Shown here: piece after piece, positions 55,371 through 63,723 of the stretch | How positions within the stretch are numbered: the first letter of the stretch is position 1 | Layout of the letters: each line of letters starts with the position of its first letter | Assembly (NCBI GenBank): GCA_014656495.1 | Contig: BNCN01000002.1 | Span: 186,001 to 250,000, forward strand | Direction: 5' to 3' | DNA: 64,000 bases | Source: Comamonas sp. KCTC 72670 | GTDB taxonomy: Bacteria; Myxococcota; Myxococcia; Myxococcales; Myxococcaceae | Translations under genes and position numbers: made by a program | The notes under the pieces: model-generated | Told to the model about the DNA's origin: nothing | The model's input: only the letters and a program-made list of their open reading frames with translations | Database searches by the model: none

Positions 55371-56105
55371 CTATCCGAGTTCGCCGTCGAGGTGCATCAT
55401 CACAGCGAGCGCCGCGAGCGCCGCCGTCTCGGTGCGGAGGATGCGCTTGCCCAGCGTGACAGGCCGCGCGCCCAGGGCCATCAACGTGTCCACTTCCTCA
55501 CGCGCGAGTCCTCCTTCAGGGCCAATCACCAACGCCACGGGCGTGCCGGCGCCCGCTGCCCGGAACGCCTCGCCCAGCGGAACCGCGGACTCCTCTTCAT
55601 CCAGCACCAGCAGCACGGTGCCCGCCGTCAGCGAGCGCGCCGCCTCCACCAGCGGAGCGGGCGTGGCCACGCGCGGCACGTCGTTCCTGCGGCACTGACG
55701 GGCCGCCTCCTCGACAATCTTCGACCACCGCGCGGTGCGCTCCTCCGCCCGCTTGGGCTCCAGCTTCACGACACTCCGCGCGGTGGCGACGGGATGGAAC
55801 GCGGTGGCGCCCAGCTCGGTGCCCTTCTGGAGCACCAGCTCCAGCTTGTCGCCCTTGGGGAGCCCTTGAAGCACGCTCACCTCACGGCGCGGCGGCGCCA
55901 CGCGCGCCGTCCCCAGCGTCACGCGCACCGACTCCGGGGTGACCTGGGCCACGCGGGCCTCGAAGCCGCGGCCCTGCCCGTCGAAGAGCTCCAGCGCGTC
56001 ACCTTCCTCCAAGCGGAGGACATGGAGGAGGTAGTGGCGGCGCTCGCCCGTCAGCTCCACTTCGGTGGGCGCGGGCTCGGGCAAAGGGGCGAAGAGGCGG
56101 ACCAA
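55371..56105 (-). CDS. rsmE: 16S rRNA (uracil-1498-N3)-methyltransferase
   Basis: This 244-residue SPOUT-class methyltransferase modifies U1498 of 16S rRNA. The N-terminal PUA-like part begins VRLFAPLP, and the knotted C-terminal domain shows VIGPEGGLAREEV and LGKRILRTETAALAAL, which form the SAM-binding knot. Length and motifs match RsmE. In many bacteria rsmE follows prmA, but here prmA lies 5.4 kb away (61510-62376). It is divergent from the adenylate cyclase gene. Confidence 0.96.
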   Translation of the reverse strand: MVRLFAPLPEPAPTEVELTGERRHYLLHVLRLEEGDALELFDGQGRGFEARVAQVTPESVRVTLGTARVAPPRREVSVLQGLPKGDKLELVLQKGTELGATAFHPVATARSVVKLEPKRAEERTARWSKIVEEAARQCRRNDVPRVATPAPLVEAARSLTAGTVLLVLDEEESAVPLGEAFRAAGAGTPVALVIGPEGGLAREEVDTLMALGARPVTLGKRILRTETAALAALAVMMHLDGELG

Positions 56106-56598
56106 GGCAGTCTCCAGCGGCGCGGGGCGCGTGGACTCTGGACCCGAGGGCCGCCCACTTCAAGGCGTGGAGGGCGCGGGCGCGAAACCGCCGCGGGCCA
56201 GGAGTCCCCAGGCCAGCACACCGACCCAAATCGTCCGCGTGACACCCTCCCGGAAGTGTTAGAATAACGTGTAATTCGAGATTGCGCCTGCGCCCGCGGG
56301 TTGTCCAGGTTGGGAGCGGAGGGCTCCACCCGCCGCGTCGTTTTCGAGGTCGCTTGGGAGTGCGGATGTTGACGTGTGTGAGGGCGGCCATGGCCGTGAA
56401 GCCCGCGTGCCGGCACGCGCAAAAGATGCGCTGGCCGTGGCCGGCACGCGGCTCGCTGAGTCCCTGGGACTTGAGGCACGATGGAGCCCCGGTGCCGTGA
56501 GTCCCCTCCGAGGAGTGACACCCGGAACGCAGCGCGCATCTGGCGCGCCACGGCTCCTTGAACGCCCATCCCTCACGGGACTGGAAGTGGATGTCACC
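56106..56598. other. 493-bp intergenic region between rsmE and the adenylate cyclase gene
   Basis: I see no gene here. The cyclase reading frame is open back to 56374, but the upstream part looks non-coding. A plus-strand promoter candidate is TAGAAT (56260-56265), 15 bp after GTGACA (56239-56244). The flanking segment from 56257 to 56280 (GTTAGAATAACGTGTAATTC) is strikingly AT-rich for this genome. It would leave a leader of more than 300 bases. Confidence 0.4.
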
Positions 56599-57888
56599 AT
56601 GCGCCGACGCGACAACGTCTCTCCCCACTCCAATGAAGCGTTGGTGTTGGCGACCAGCTCGCTCCAGGGTGAGCGCCGCGTGGCGATTGTCCGCCTCGTC
56701 GTGGTGCTGATGATGTCGGTCAGCCAGGTCTTCATCGCGTGGGGCGGTGGGAAGACGTACTCGCCGCCACTGGATGGCCTGCGCCTTCAAATCATTGGCG
56801 CCTACGTCTTCTTCTCCATCGTCGCCATCATCGTGCTGCTGTTCCAACGGCCCGAGCCGCAACGGGCGCGGTGGCTGCCGGTGCCCACGGCGTTGGCGGA
56901 CACCTGCTTCTTCTCCTTCATGGCGTGGCACACGTGGCGCCTGTCCGGCGAGTTCGACGCGGGCATGTTGTGCGCCAGCCTGGGCATGGTGCTGGCCTTC
57001 TCCGTGGTGCGCTACTCGTGGTGGCACGTGCTGCTGTCCACCGTGCTGTCCAGCGCCGCGTACGCGCTGCTCGCCTGGATGACGGGGCATGGCTCGGTGG
57101 CGCGCGTCAGCTTCGTGCTCATCTGCTACGCGGCGTTGGGCGCGCTCATCGCGCTGACGAACTCGGACGTGGGCGGCATGTTCCTCAACCTGCGGCGCCG
57201 TGACGGGCTCTCCCGCTTCCTGCCGAAGCAGGTGGTGGAGCGGGTGATGCAGTTGGGGGACGCCTCGCTCCAGCCGGTGCAGCGGGACGTCACCATCCTC
57301 TTCAGCGACATCCGCGACTTCACCGCCTTGAGCGAGGCGCTGGACCCGGGCGAGGTGCTGGCGTTCCTCGACGACTACTTCGGGCACATGGCGCACATCG
57401 TGATGGCGCACCACGGCATCGTGAACAAGTTCCTGGGCGACGGGATGCTCGCGTGCTGGGGCGTGCCGGACGCGCGCGAGGACCACGCCGAGCTCGCCCT
57501 GCGCGCGGCGCTCGACATGCGGGCCAAGCTGGAGGACATCAACGCGCAACGCATCCTGCGCGGGTTGTCACCGCTGCGCATCGGCATTGGCCTGCACACC
57601 GGCATGGTGGCGGCGGGCATGCTCGGTGGCGCCGAGCAGCACGAGTACACCGTCATTGGCGACGCGGTGAACCTGGCCTCGCGCGTGGAAGGGCTCACGA
57701 AGTCCCACGGCGTGGACATCCTGGTGAGCGAGCGGACGTGGATGATGGGCGGCGGCCACTTCATGGGCGAGCGCCTGGGAGAGGCGCAGGTGAAGGGCCG
57801 GCGGGAGTCGGTGGTCCTCTATTCGCTGCTGGGGCCGCGCACGGCGGAGACGCCGGAGCCCGTGCTCCGGGCCGCGACGGGCACCTGA
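56599..57888 (+). CDS. Membrane-anchored class III adenylate cyclase
   Basis: This 429-residue protein has an N-terminal region of about six hydrophobic helices (about 25-195) and a C-terminal class III cyclase domain (about 215-410). The catalytic features are visible: ILFSDIRDFTALSE (metal-binding Asp), IVNKFLGDGMLACWG (adenine-recognition Lys and second Asp), LHTGMVAAGMLGG and EYTVIGDAVNLASRVEGL (transition-state Asn and Arg). The lysine favours ATP rather than GTP, so it should make cAMP. Myxobacteria have CyaA/CyaB-type membrane cyclases linked to osmotic sensing; I cannot say that this is one of them. The start at 56599 (MRRRDN) is a best guess because no strong ribosome-binding site is present. 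Confidence 0.9.
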   Translation: MRRRDNVSPHSNEALVLATSSLQGERRVAIVRLVVVLMMSVSQVFIAWGGGKTYSPPLDGLRLQIIGAYVFFSIVAIIVLLFQRPEPQRARWLPVPTALADTCFFSFMAWHTWRLSGEFDAGMLCASLGMVLAFSVVRYSWWHVLLSTVLSSAAYALLAWMTGHGSVARVSFVLICYAALGALIALTNSDVGGMFLNLRRRDGLSRFLPKQVVERVMQLGDASLQPVQRDVTILFSDIRDFTALSEALDPGEVLAFLDDYFGHMAHIVMAHHGIVNKFLGDGMLACWGVPDAREDHAELALRAALDMRAKLEDINAQRILRGLSPLRIGIGLHTGMVAAGMLGGAEQHEYTVIGDAVNLASRVEGLTKSHGVDILVSERTWMMGGGHFMGERLGEAQVKGRRESVVLYSLLGPRTAETPEPVLRAATGT

Positions 57889-57918
57889 GGCGCCGTCACG
57901 GCCCGTTGAGCCGGAGGC

Positions 57919-58434
57919 TCACGCGGGTACAGACGCCCCGTGCCCCGCCTTCACCTCGGCGAGCAGGGACTGCTTCAGGCCCAGGGAGAAGAGGGCCACG
58001 GTGAGCAGGTACACCGGCTCGATGAAGAAGAGCAGTGGCCCGCCCAGGGACAGGCCGTGGGTCTTCTTCTCGAAGACGACGTGCGCGCCGACGACGAGCG
58101 CGAAGCGCACTGCCATGACGCCCACCGCCACCGCGACGGCGGTGCCCGCGGGGAAGCGCGAGACGACGGCCTCCGCGGCGAGCAGGGTGGGCGCCAGCGG
58201 CACCGCCATGAGCAGCCCCGCCGTCCACTCCAAGGTGACGGCGTAGAGGACCACGGCCAGGAGCAGCCCATGGGCCGCCGTGAGCGTCACCTCACCCACG
58301 GGCAGCCGGAGCAGGCTGAGCGGCACGAGCAACGCGAAGATGAAGAGATAGGCCCCCACGAAGTGCGCGGCGCGGCTGACGCCGTTCTCGTGCAAGGGGA
58401 GCCAGACGCGCAGTTTGTCGGCGAAGCTCGTCAT
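57919..58434 (-). CDS. Mpo1-like (DUF962) membrane protein, copy 2
   Basis: This 171-residue protein has about four to five hydrophobic helices and resembles the Mpo1/DUF962 family. HENGVSRAAHFVGAYLF near the N-terminus and VGAHVVFEKKTHGLSLGGPLLFF near the C-terminus are in the positions of the family's two histidine-containing motifs, though divergent from the standard form. Yeast Mpo1 is an Fe(II) dioxygenase that alpha-oxidises 2-hydroxy fatty acids. It begins 10 bp after the stop of a second Mpo1-like gene, so the two probably form a pair. It is convergent with the adenylate cyclase gene (30 bp apart). Confidence 0.72.
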   Translation of the reverse strand: MTSFADKLRVWLPLHENGVSRAAHFVGAYLFIFALLVPLSLLRLPVGEVTLTAAHGLLLAVVLYAVTLEWTAGLLMAVPLAPTLLAAEAVVSRFPAGTAVAVAVGVMAVRFALVVGAHVVFEKKTHGLSLGGPLLFFIEPVYLLTVALFSLGLKQSLLAEVKAGHGASVPA

Positions 58435-58444
58435 GACGTGAGGA

Positions 58445-58939
58445 TTACGCGCGGACCGGCGTGGACGACGTGGCCTGCTGCTGCGGCTTGAGGACGTAGT
58501 CGCCCAGCAGCACCGCCACGAAGAAGAGCGGGCCCACCAGGGCGTGGACCAGGTTGGTGAGGAAGGAGGGCGACTTCTTCTCCCACACGCTGTGCCCGGC
58601 CAGCTGCACCAGCCACGCGAACGCCGCCACCGCCACCACGCTCCACGTGGGCATCATCCGGCCCACCGGGAAGCACGCGGCCATGAACAACACCACGATG
58701 AGGCCCAGCTTCACGTCGGCGCGGAGGTACCAGACGGCGGCCAGCGCCAGCACCACCATGCCCAGCGTCAGCGAGCCGCCGGGAATCGCCGGCACCGCCA
58801 GCAGGTGCACCCAGTCCAGCATGGCGACGATGTGGAGCACGATGAGCGGGATGGCGACCTTGTGCGTCAGCCGGTTCGTCGGGTGCTGATGCGAAGAGTA
58901 GTACTCGTCGAAAAGAGCGGTGACGTGGGGCTTGAGCAT
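58445..58939 (-). CDS. Mpo1-like (DUF962) membrane protein, copy 1
   Basis: This 164-residue membrane protein is a clearer Mpo1/DUF962 member. FDEYYSSHQHPTNRLTHKVAIPL carries the N-terminal histidines, and LVQLAGHSVWEKKSPSF plus ALVGPLFFVAVLL form the C-terminal signature. The start at 58939 follows GGAGGACACC; an upstream in-frame start is rejected. Mpo1 homologues alpha-oxidise 2-hydroxy acyl chains. The AraC gene ends 130 bp upstream on the same strand and could regulate both copies. Confidence 0.82.
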   Translation of the reverse strand: MLKPHVTALFDEYYSSHQHPTNRLTHKVAIPLIVLHIVAMLDWVHLLAVPAIPGGSLTLGMVVLALAAVWYLRADVKLGLIVVLFMAACFPVGRMMPTWSVVAVAAFAWLVQLAGHSVWEKKSPSFLTNLVHALVGPLFFVAVLLGDYVLKPQQQATSSTPVRA

Positions 58940-59069
58940 GGTGTCCTCCGGAAGCGAAGGGGTGTGGAGGCTCCGCAGCGTAGGGGAAGTGGCGCCAGGT
59001 TTCCTGGCCGCGGGCGCCAATCTCCTGGCCCAAGGCGCCAGTGTGGGCGCCGGGGCGCGGGCCGCGGGG

Positions 59070-60116
59070 TCAGTCCGCTTCGGTCCGTTCGCGCCAGACG
59101 CGGGGCGTCATCCCCGTCCACCGCTTGAACGCGCGGTCGAAGGTGCTCAGCTCCGAGTACCCGAGGAGGAACGCCACCTGGCTGACGCCGAGCTGGGCGT
59201 CGCGCAGGTACTCGAAGGCCAGCTCACGGCGCACCGCGTCGACCTCGTCCTGGAAGGACGTGCCCGCCTCGGTGAGCCGGCGTTGGAGGGTGCGGGAGCT
59301 GACGTGGAGCCGCTTCGCCACGTCGCCCATTTGGGGTGCCCCGTCGCTCAGCGATGAGCGGACGGCGTCACGCACCTCCCGGACGAAGGGTGGGGCGGGG
59401 GGCTCGGCGGGGGGCGGCGGGCTGGGGACGCCCGCGGCGCGCTCCAGGACGGAGAGGAGCACGGGGTCGGCGTCCACGATGCGCAAGGCCAGCGTGGCGG
59501 CGTCCAGCGTCAGTGCATTGCGGCCTTCGCCGAACGCCGGGGTGACGCCGAAGTGCTCCACCAGGGGGCGGACGTCGGCGGGCGCGGGGTGCGCGAAGGC
59601 GACGTCGCGCGGATTCCACGCGTGCGCGGTGAGCTGCCGCCCAACGTGGACGAAGAGGGCCAGGCCGTACTCACTGGCGTGGCGGCCGTAGGCCAGGGGC
59701 TCGCCGGGGATGCTGTAGATGAAGGTGCCGCTGCCGTCCGGGGCGTCCTGGAAGGAGGCGTGCCACGTGGGCTCCAGCAGGGCCATGTAGCGCGCCAGGG
59801 CGCGGAAGGTGTCCCGCACGGTGGGCGAGGCCCGGGCGATGTACTCGACCAGTCCGTAGTTGCCCCGGGGGACGCGCTGCGCGACGTGGAGCCCGAGGAA
59901 GGCGTCTCCCGACAGGGCCTCGGCCGCGTCGAGGAAGGCGTGGAGCGTGGCCAGGGGGAGGGTGACCTCGGGGAGCTCACCCGCGTTGGCGGGCAGGCCG
60001 AAGCGCTCCACCAGCGGGGTCGGGTCGTGTCCTGTCGCGCGCAGGTACGCGAGCAGCGGCCCCACGAGCTGGGAACGGACATCGGCCGGCGGCCGGGATG
60101 GGGGCGGCGTCTCCAC
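59070..60116 (-). CDS. AraC-family transcriptional regulator
   Basis: This 348-residue regulator has an N-terminal effector domain of the arabinose-binding-like AraC type (about 20-205, LPLATLHAFLDAAEAL and YGLVEYIARASPT). Its C-terminal double HTH (about 245-345) includes DVAKRLHVSSRTLQRRLTEAG and VSQVAFLLGYSELSTFDRAFKRWTGMTP. The N-terminal type is found in regulators of lipid and virulence genes. It precedes the two Mpo1-like genes on the same strand (130-bp gap) and is divergent from the DUF457 gene, either of which could be its target. Confidence 0.93.
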   Translation of the reverse strand: METPPPSRPPADVRSQLVGPLLAYLRATGHDPTPLVERFGLPANAGELPEVTLPLATLHAFLDAAEALSGDAFLGLHVAQRVPRGNYGLVEYIARASPTVRDTFRALARYMALLEPTWHASFQDAPDGSGTFIYSIPGEPLAYGRHASEYGLALFVHVGRQLTAHAWNPRDVAFAHPAPADVRPLVEHFGVTPAFGEGRNALTLDAATLALRIVDADPVLLSVLERAAGVPSPPPPAEPPAPPFVREVRDAVRSSLSDGAPQMGDVAKRLHVSSRTLQRRLTEAGTSFQDEVDAVRRELAFEYLRDAQLGVSQVAFLLGYSELSTFDRAFKRWTGMTPRVWRERTEAD

Positions 60117-60291
60117 GGGCGCGTGACGCTAGCAGCGTCGCGGCCCCGGGGCCCATCGTGGGTTGCTTCCGGGCCGGCTTCGTCTGCGCCGTGTCCCGGA
60201 GTTGGTTCAGCGCCAGGGGCCGCTGGGTGCCGCCCGCCGGTGTGAGAGGGCGCCCGTGGGCGCTTGGGCGGCCTGGGGTATATGCCCTGGC

Positions 60292-61410
60292 ATGGACAAC
60301 CTGGCTCACTCGCTCGTCGGTGCTTGGATGGCGGAGGCGGGGCTGAAGCGCACCACGCCGCTGGCCACTGCGACGCTGGTCATCGGTGCCAACCTGCCGG
60401 ATGTCGACGCTGTCTTCGCCCTCGGTGGTTCGGATGCGTCCCTCTACTGGCGCCGGGGTTGGACGCACGGGGTGCTGGCCTTGAGCCTGTGGCCCTTCGT
60501 GCTCACGGGGGTGATGCTGCTGTGGGACCGGTACGTGCGCAGGCGCAAGCACCCGGAGCTTCCACCGGCGCGCGTCGGGCCATTGCTCCTGTTGTCCACG
60601 CTTTCGGTGCTGAGCCACCCCGCGCTGGACTGGCTCAACACCTACGGCGTCCGGCTGCTGATGCCCTTCGATGGCGCGTGGTTCTACGGCGACGCGCTCT
60701 TCATCATCGACCCGTGGGTGTGGCTGCTCGCGGGGGCCGCCGTCATCATGGCGGACGCGCGCACTCGCAAGTCAGCGGCCGGGTGGTGCGTGCTGGGCGC
60801 CGCCTCCACCGCGCTCATCCTGTTCCCCGCCTTCGTCCCGTGGCCGGCGAAGGCGCTGTGGTGCGTGGGCGTGGCCGCCATCCTCTGGCTGCGGCTGCGT
60901 GGAACGCACATTCTCTCCGCGCAGCGGGTGGCCACGGTGTGCGGCGTGGGGCTGGTGCTCTACCTGAGCGCCATCTTCGTGGGCTCGCAGGTGGCGGCGC
61001 CGCGCGCGATGGCGTGGCTTCAGGCGCAGAACCTGTCCGTGGAGCGCACTATCGCGGGGCCTCTGCCGGCCAACCCCTTCGTGCGGGACATCATCGCGTT
61101 GGGGCCGGACCGCTACCACTTCGTCCGAGCCGACTTCCTGGCGGATGCCGAGAGCCGCTTCCGCATCAGCGACCCCAGCGCGCCGCGTGAGCCCCAGCCA
61201 GGGCCCATCATCGAGGCCGCGTTGTCGGCGCCGCAGCTTCGCGGACTGGCGAACTGGCTGCGGCTCCCCACGTATCAAGTGGAGGAGCAACCCGACGGCT
61301 GGCGCGTGACCATCCGGGATGTCCGCTACTCCCGCATGCAGAGCGGAGGGCTGGGCACCGCCGTCGTGGAGTTGGATGCGGCGCTGCGGCCGCTCCGCGT
61401 CGCGCAGTAG
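60292..61410 (+). CDS. Membrane-bound metal-dependent hydrolase, DUF457/YdjM family
   Basis: This 372-residue membrane protein has several hydrophobic helices. The N-terminal metal-binding motifs are those of the DUF457/YdjM family: DNLAHSLVGAWMAEAG, LVIGANLPDVDAVF, RRGWTHGVLALSL and LSHPALDWLNTYGVR. A soluble C-terminal extension (about 275-372) follows that most members lack. The family is assumed to hydrolyse lipids or related substrates, but no reaction is established. The start at 60292 follows the AT-rich GTATATGCC and lacks a good Shine-Dalgarno. It is convergent with prmA, with a hairpin between. Confidence 0.87.
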   Translation: MDNLAHSLVGAWMAEAGLKRTTPLATATLVIGANLPDVDAVFALGGSDASLYWRRGWTHGVLALSLWPFVLTGVMLLWDRYVRRRKHPELPPARVGPLLLLSTLSVLSHPALDWLNTYGVRLLMPFDGAWFYGDALFIIDPWVWLLAGAAVIMADARTRKSAAGWCVLGAASTALILFPAFVPWPAKALWCVGVAAILWLRLRGTHILSAQRVATVCGVGLVLYLSAIFVGSQVAAPRAMAWLQAQNLSVERTIAGPLPANPFVRDIIALGPDRYHFVRADFLADAESRFRISDPSAPREPQPGPIIEAALSAPQLRGLANWLRLPTYQVEEQPDGWRVTIRDVRYSRMQSGGLGTAVVELDAALRPLRVAQ

Positions 61411-61458
61411 GAACGTCATCTCCGTGGCCCGGCTCGCCCTTCCGAGGGCGCGGACGGT

Positions 61459-61491
61459 GCGCCGGGCAACACACGGTGCGGTGCCCGGCGC
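61459..61491. terminator. 10-bp hairpin between convergent DUF457 and prmA genes
   Basis: GCGCCGGGCA (61459-61468) pairs perfectly with TGCCCGGCGC (61482-61491) around a 13-base loop, midway between the two stops. It could serve both genes. There is no U tract. Confidence 0.6.
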
Positions 61492-61509
61492 TCCAAGGCG
61501 CCATCCGCC

Positions 61510-62376
61510 TCAGCGCTGCAGCTCGATGCGCACCCACTCGCCCTGGGTGGCGCCGGGCAGCACGGTGAGGCCCAGGTTGCGGTAGGCGGCCTCCACGTCC
61601 TCTCGCTGGTGCGCCAGCACGCCCGCCAGCACGAGCCGGTCCTTCGTCTTCGCCACAATCAGGGGCGCCAGCTCGATGAGGGTGTTGGCCAGGATGTTGG
61701 CGAGCACCAGGTCGAAGGTGCCCTCCACCTGCGTCAGCTCCTTGCCGGACACCTCGATGTCCGGGGTGCCGTTCTCCGCCTGGTTCTCCTGCGCCAGCTC
61801 CACGGAGATCGGGTCATTGTCCGTGGCCACGGTGCGGCCCGCGCCGAGCTTCTTCGCGGCGATGGCCAGCACGCCCGTGCCGGTGCCCACGTCGAGGACG
61901 GAGGCCCCCGGGTGCTCGGACATGTACGCGTCCACGGCGGCGAGGCACAGCGACGTCGTCGGGTGGTCACCGGTGCCGAAGGCCATCTTCGGTTCGATGA
62001 TGAGCTGCACGGTGCCCGCCGGGGCGTTCGCCTTGTCCCAGGGGGGACCGACCCACAAGCGGCCCACGTGCACGGACTTGATGAGCGACTTCCACTCGTT
62101 GCTCCAGTCCTGCTGGGGCTGCTCGTCCAGCGTGAGCTTCGCGTCGGGATGGGACTCCTTCACCTCGTCGAGGGCGGACTCGGCGGTGTCGCGCTCGTCG
62201 AAGTAGGCAATGACAATGGCCTCGCCAGGGTTCGGTCCGCGCACGCCCGGCATGATGGGCCCTTCGCGATCTCGCACCTCGAGGCCCAGCGCGCCCGACT
62301 CGTGGAGGAGGTCCTGTACGGCCTCGGACGCTTCCTCGGGCAACTCCACTGTGAGTGACAGATAGGTCTGGGACAT
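61510..62376 (-). CDS. prmA: Ribosomal protein L11 methyltransferase
   Basis: This 288-residue SAM-dependent methyltransferase trimethylates ribosomal protein L11. The N-terminal substrate-binding domain (about 1-100, TYLSLTVELPEE) is followed by the catalytic domain. AFGTGDHPTTSLCL, VLDVGTGTGVLAIAAKKLGA and LVLANILANTLIELAP are diagnostic. It is divergent from the lipoprotein gene at 62417. In many bacteria prmA and rsmE are neighbours; here they are 5.4 kb apart. Confidence 0.96.
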   Translation of the reverse strand: MSQTYLSLTVELPEEASEAVQDLLHESGALGLEVRDREGPIMPGVRGPNPGEAIVIAYFDERDTAESALDEVKESHPDAKLTLDEQPQQDWSNEWKSLIKSVHVGRLWVGPPWDKANAPAGTVQLIIEPKMAFGTGDHPTTSLCLAAVDAYMSEHPGASVLDVGTGTGVLAIAAKKLGAGRTVATDNDPISVELAQENQAENGTPDIEVSGKELTQVEGTFDLVLANILANTLIELAPLIVAKTKDRLVLAGVLAHQREDVEAAYRNLGLTVLPGATQGEWVRIELQR

Positions 62377-62416
62377 GCGGGCCCTTTAATCCCGCCGTGG
62401 CTAGCGTGGAAGCGCC

Positions 62417-62782
62417 GTGAAACACCTCTTTCGCTGGTGGCCCTGGGTCTGCCTGACTGCCTGCTCCGGTCCGGAAGCACCGGATGCCTTGGTCTGTCGG
62501 GATGTCGTCGTCCGCCTCTGTCAGACGGCGGCCTGTCCTGGCGTGTCCGCGCAGCTCGTCCCGGGGGAGGCGTGTGAGTCCACGCTCCTCCAGCGGACCG
62601 GGTGCGAGGACGACGCCTTCACCTTCGCGGACCCGACCCGGGAGCGCGTCCTGCGGTGCCGGGAGGCCCTGCTCAGCCGGGGGCCCACCACGGCGAACCC
62701 TCCGGCCTGCTCGGACGCGCGGCGGTTTGTCTCCGAATGCCCGGACGTGGCGGGCTTCTTCTGGGAAAGGCAGCAGCCATGA
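62417..62782 (+). CDS. Small cysteine-rich lipoprotein
   Basis: This 121-residue protein starts with GTG at 62417 and has a lipoprotein signal (KHLFRWWPWVCLTAC, lipobox LTAC, cysteine 16). The mature part contains eight cysteines (ALVCRDVVVRLCQTAACPG, EACES, TGCEDD, LRCRE, ACSD and SECPD), which suggests disulfide-rich structure in the periplasm or outer membrane. I do not recognise a domain. The stop overlaps the next ATG (ATGA, 62779-62782), so the two lipoproteins are translated together. It is divergent from prmA. Confidence 0.82.
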   Translation: MKHLFRWWPWVCLTACSGPEAPDALVCRDVVVRLCQTAACPGVSAQLVPGEACESTLLQRTGCEDDAFTFADPTRERVLRCREALLSRGPTTANPPACSDARRFVSECPDVAGFFWERQQP

Positions 62783-63690
62783 AGCGCCTGGGCGGGGTGG
62801 TGTTGGTGGCGGCGGTGGGGTGCACGCCCCTGGACGTGGAGCGGCGCACCGAGCGCGGGCCGCTCATCCGCACCTATTCGCAGGAGAAGGCGCTGAACGA
62901 GCGCATCCCCTTCGCCACCACGCAGGTGCAGTGGCCCCGGCTCACGCTGGCGTTCTCCTCGGCGGACATCTGCCGCGCGGAGGAGCATGGCGAGTACGCG
63001 GAGGACGTCATCTCCACGCACTACTCCCGGGGCGCGGCGTCGGCCGTGAGCATGGGCGGCATCTTCACGGTGCTGGGCGGGACGCTGCTGGCGGGCCGCA
63101 CGTGGTTCTCGGATTCACCGAACCGCACCGCCATCGACGAGCGGGGCCGCTACGGCGCCTCCAGCCGGGACGTGGCCACGGGCTGGGGCCTGGGCCTGCT
63201 CATCGTCGGCGTCCCCGCGGTGGTGGCCGGCATCGTCCAGTTGAACCGGAGCGGCGAGACGCGGGAGACGCGCAAGGCGGATGAGCTGCTGTCCCTGCGC
63301 GAGGTTCCCTGCCAGGCGAAGCCCGTGGACGGCGTGGTGGAGCTGGCGGGAGGAGAAGGGCCGCAGCCGCCGCCCCGGCTCACGCTCAACGGGGCCCTGG
63401 TGCTGACGGCGGACGAGATTCGGGAGCTCTCCTTCGTCGGACTGGCGCTGGATGGGATGCCGGTGACGCTGCAGGAGGAGGACTTCGACCGGCTGGAGAC
63501 CTTCCGCACCTGCGCCACGCTGCTGGCGTCGCCCGTGGACCCTCAGACACTGGCCGGAGAGGCCCGCACCCAGCCGGACCGGCTGCGCATGAAGCGCGAG
63601 CTGGCACGGAGCTGCGCCCAGCTCCCAGGTGCCCCCACGCAGCCGCTGCTCGACGCCATCGAAGGCGCCCTCGGGAGCACCGCCCTCTAG
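62779..63690 (+). CDS. Putative lipoprotein with membrane helices
   Basis: This 303-residue protein starts at 62779, overlapping the stop of the preceding lipoprotein gene. The N-terminus KRLGGVVLVAAVGCTP has a lipobox-like AVGC. Two hydrophobic segments follow (about 90-110 and 138-158, AVSMGGIFTVLGGTLLAG and GLGLLIVGVPAVVAGI). The C-terminal half is soluble, with a few cysteines (REVPCQAK, RTCATLL, RSCAQL). No family is recognised. The 4-bp overlap implies that it functions with the small lipoprotein upstream, perhaps as an envelope complex. Confidence 0.78.
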   Translation: MKRLGGVVLVAAVGCTPLDVERRTERGPLIRTYSQEKALNERIPFATTQVQWPRLTLAFSSADICRAEEHGEYAEDVISTHYSRGAASAVSMGGIFTVLGGTLLAGRTWFSDSPNRTAIDERGRYGASSRDVATGWGLGLLIVGVPAVVAGIVQLNRSGETRETRKADELLSLREVPCQAKPVDGVVELAGGEGPQPPPRLTLNGALVLTADEIRELSFVGLALDGMPVTLQEEDFDRLETFRTCATLLASPVDPQTLAGEARTQPDRLRMKRELARSCAQLPGAPTQPLLDAIEGALGSTAL

Positions 63691-63697
63691 GGACGGC

Positions 63698-63716
63698 GTG
63701 TCCTCCCGAGGGACAC
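63698..63716. terminator. Small hairpin between convergent genes
   Basis: GTGTCC (63698-63703) and GGACAC (63711-63716) pair with a 7-base loop in the 33-bp gap between the second lipoprotein gene and the M16 peptidase gene. Short and without a U tract. Confidence 0.35.
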
Positions 63717-63723
63717 CGGGCCG

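Noticed and set aside
60278-60283. GTATAT before the DUF457 gene as a -10 box
   Set aside because: There is no matching -35, and the position would give a leader of only a few bases; evidence too weak to list as a promoter.
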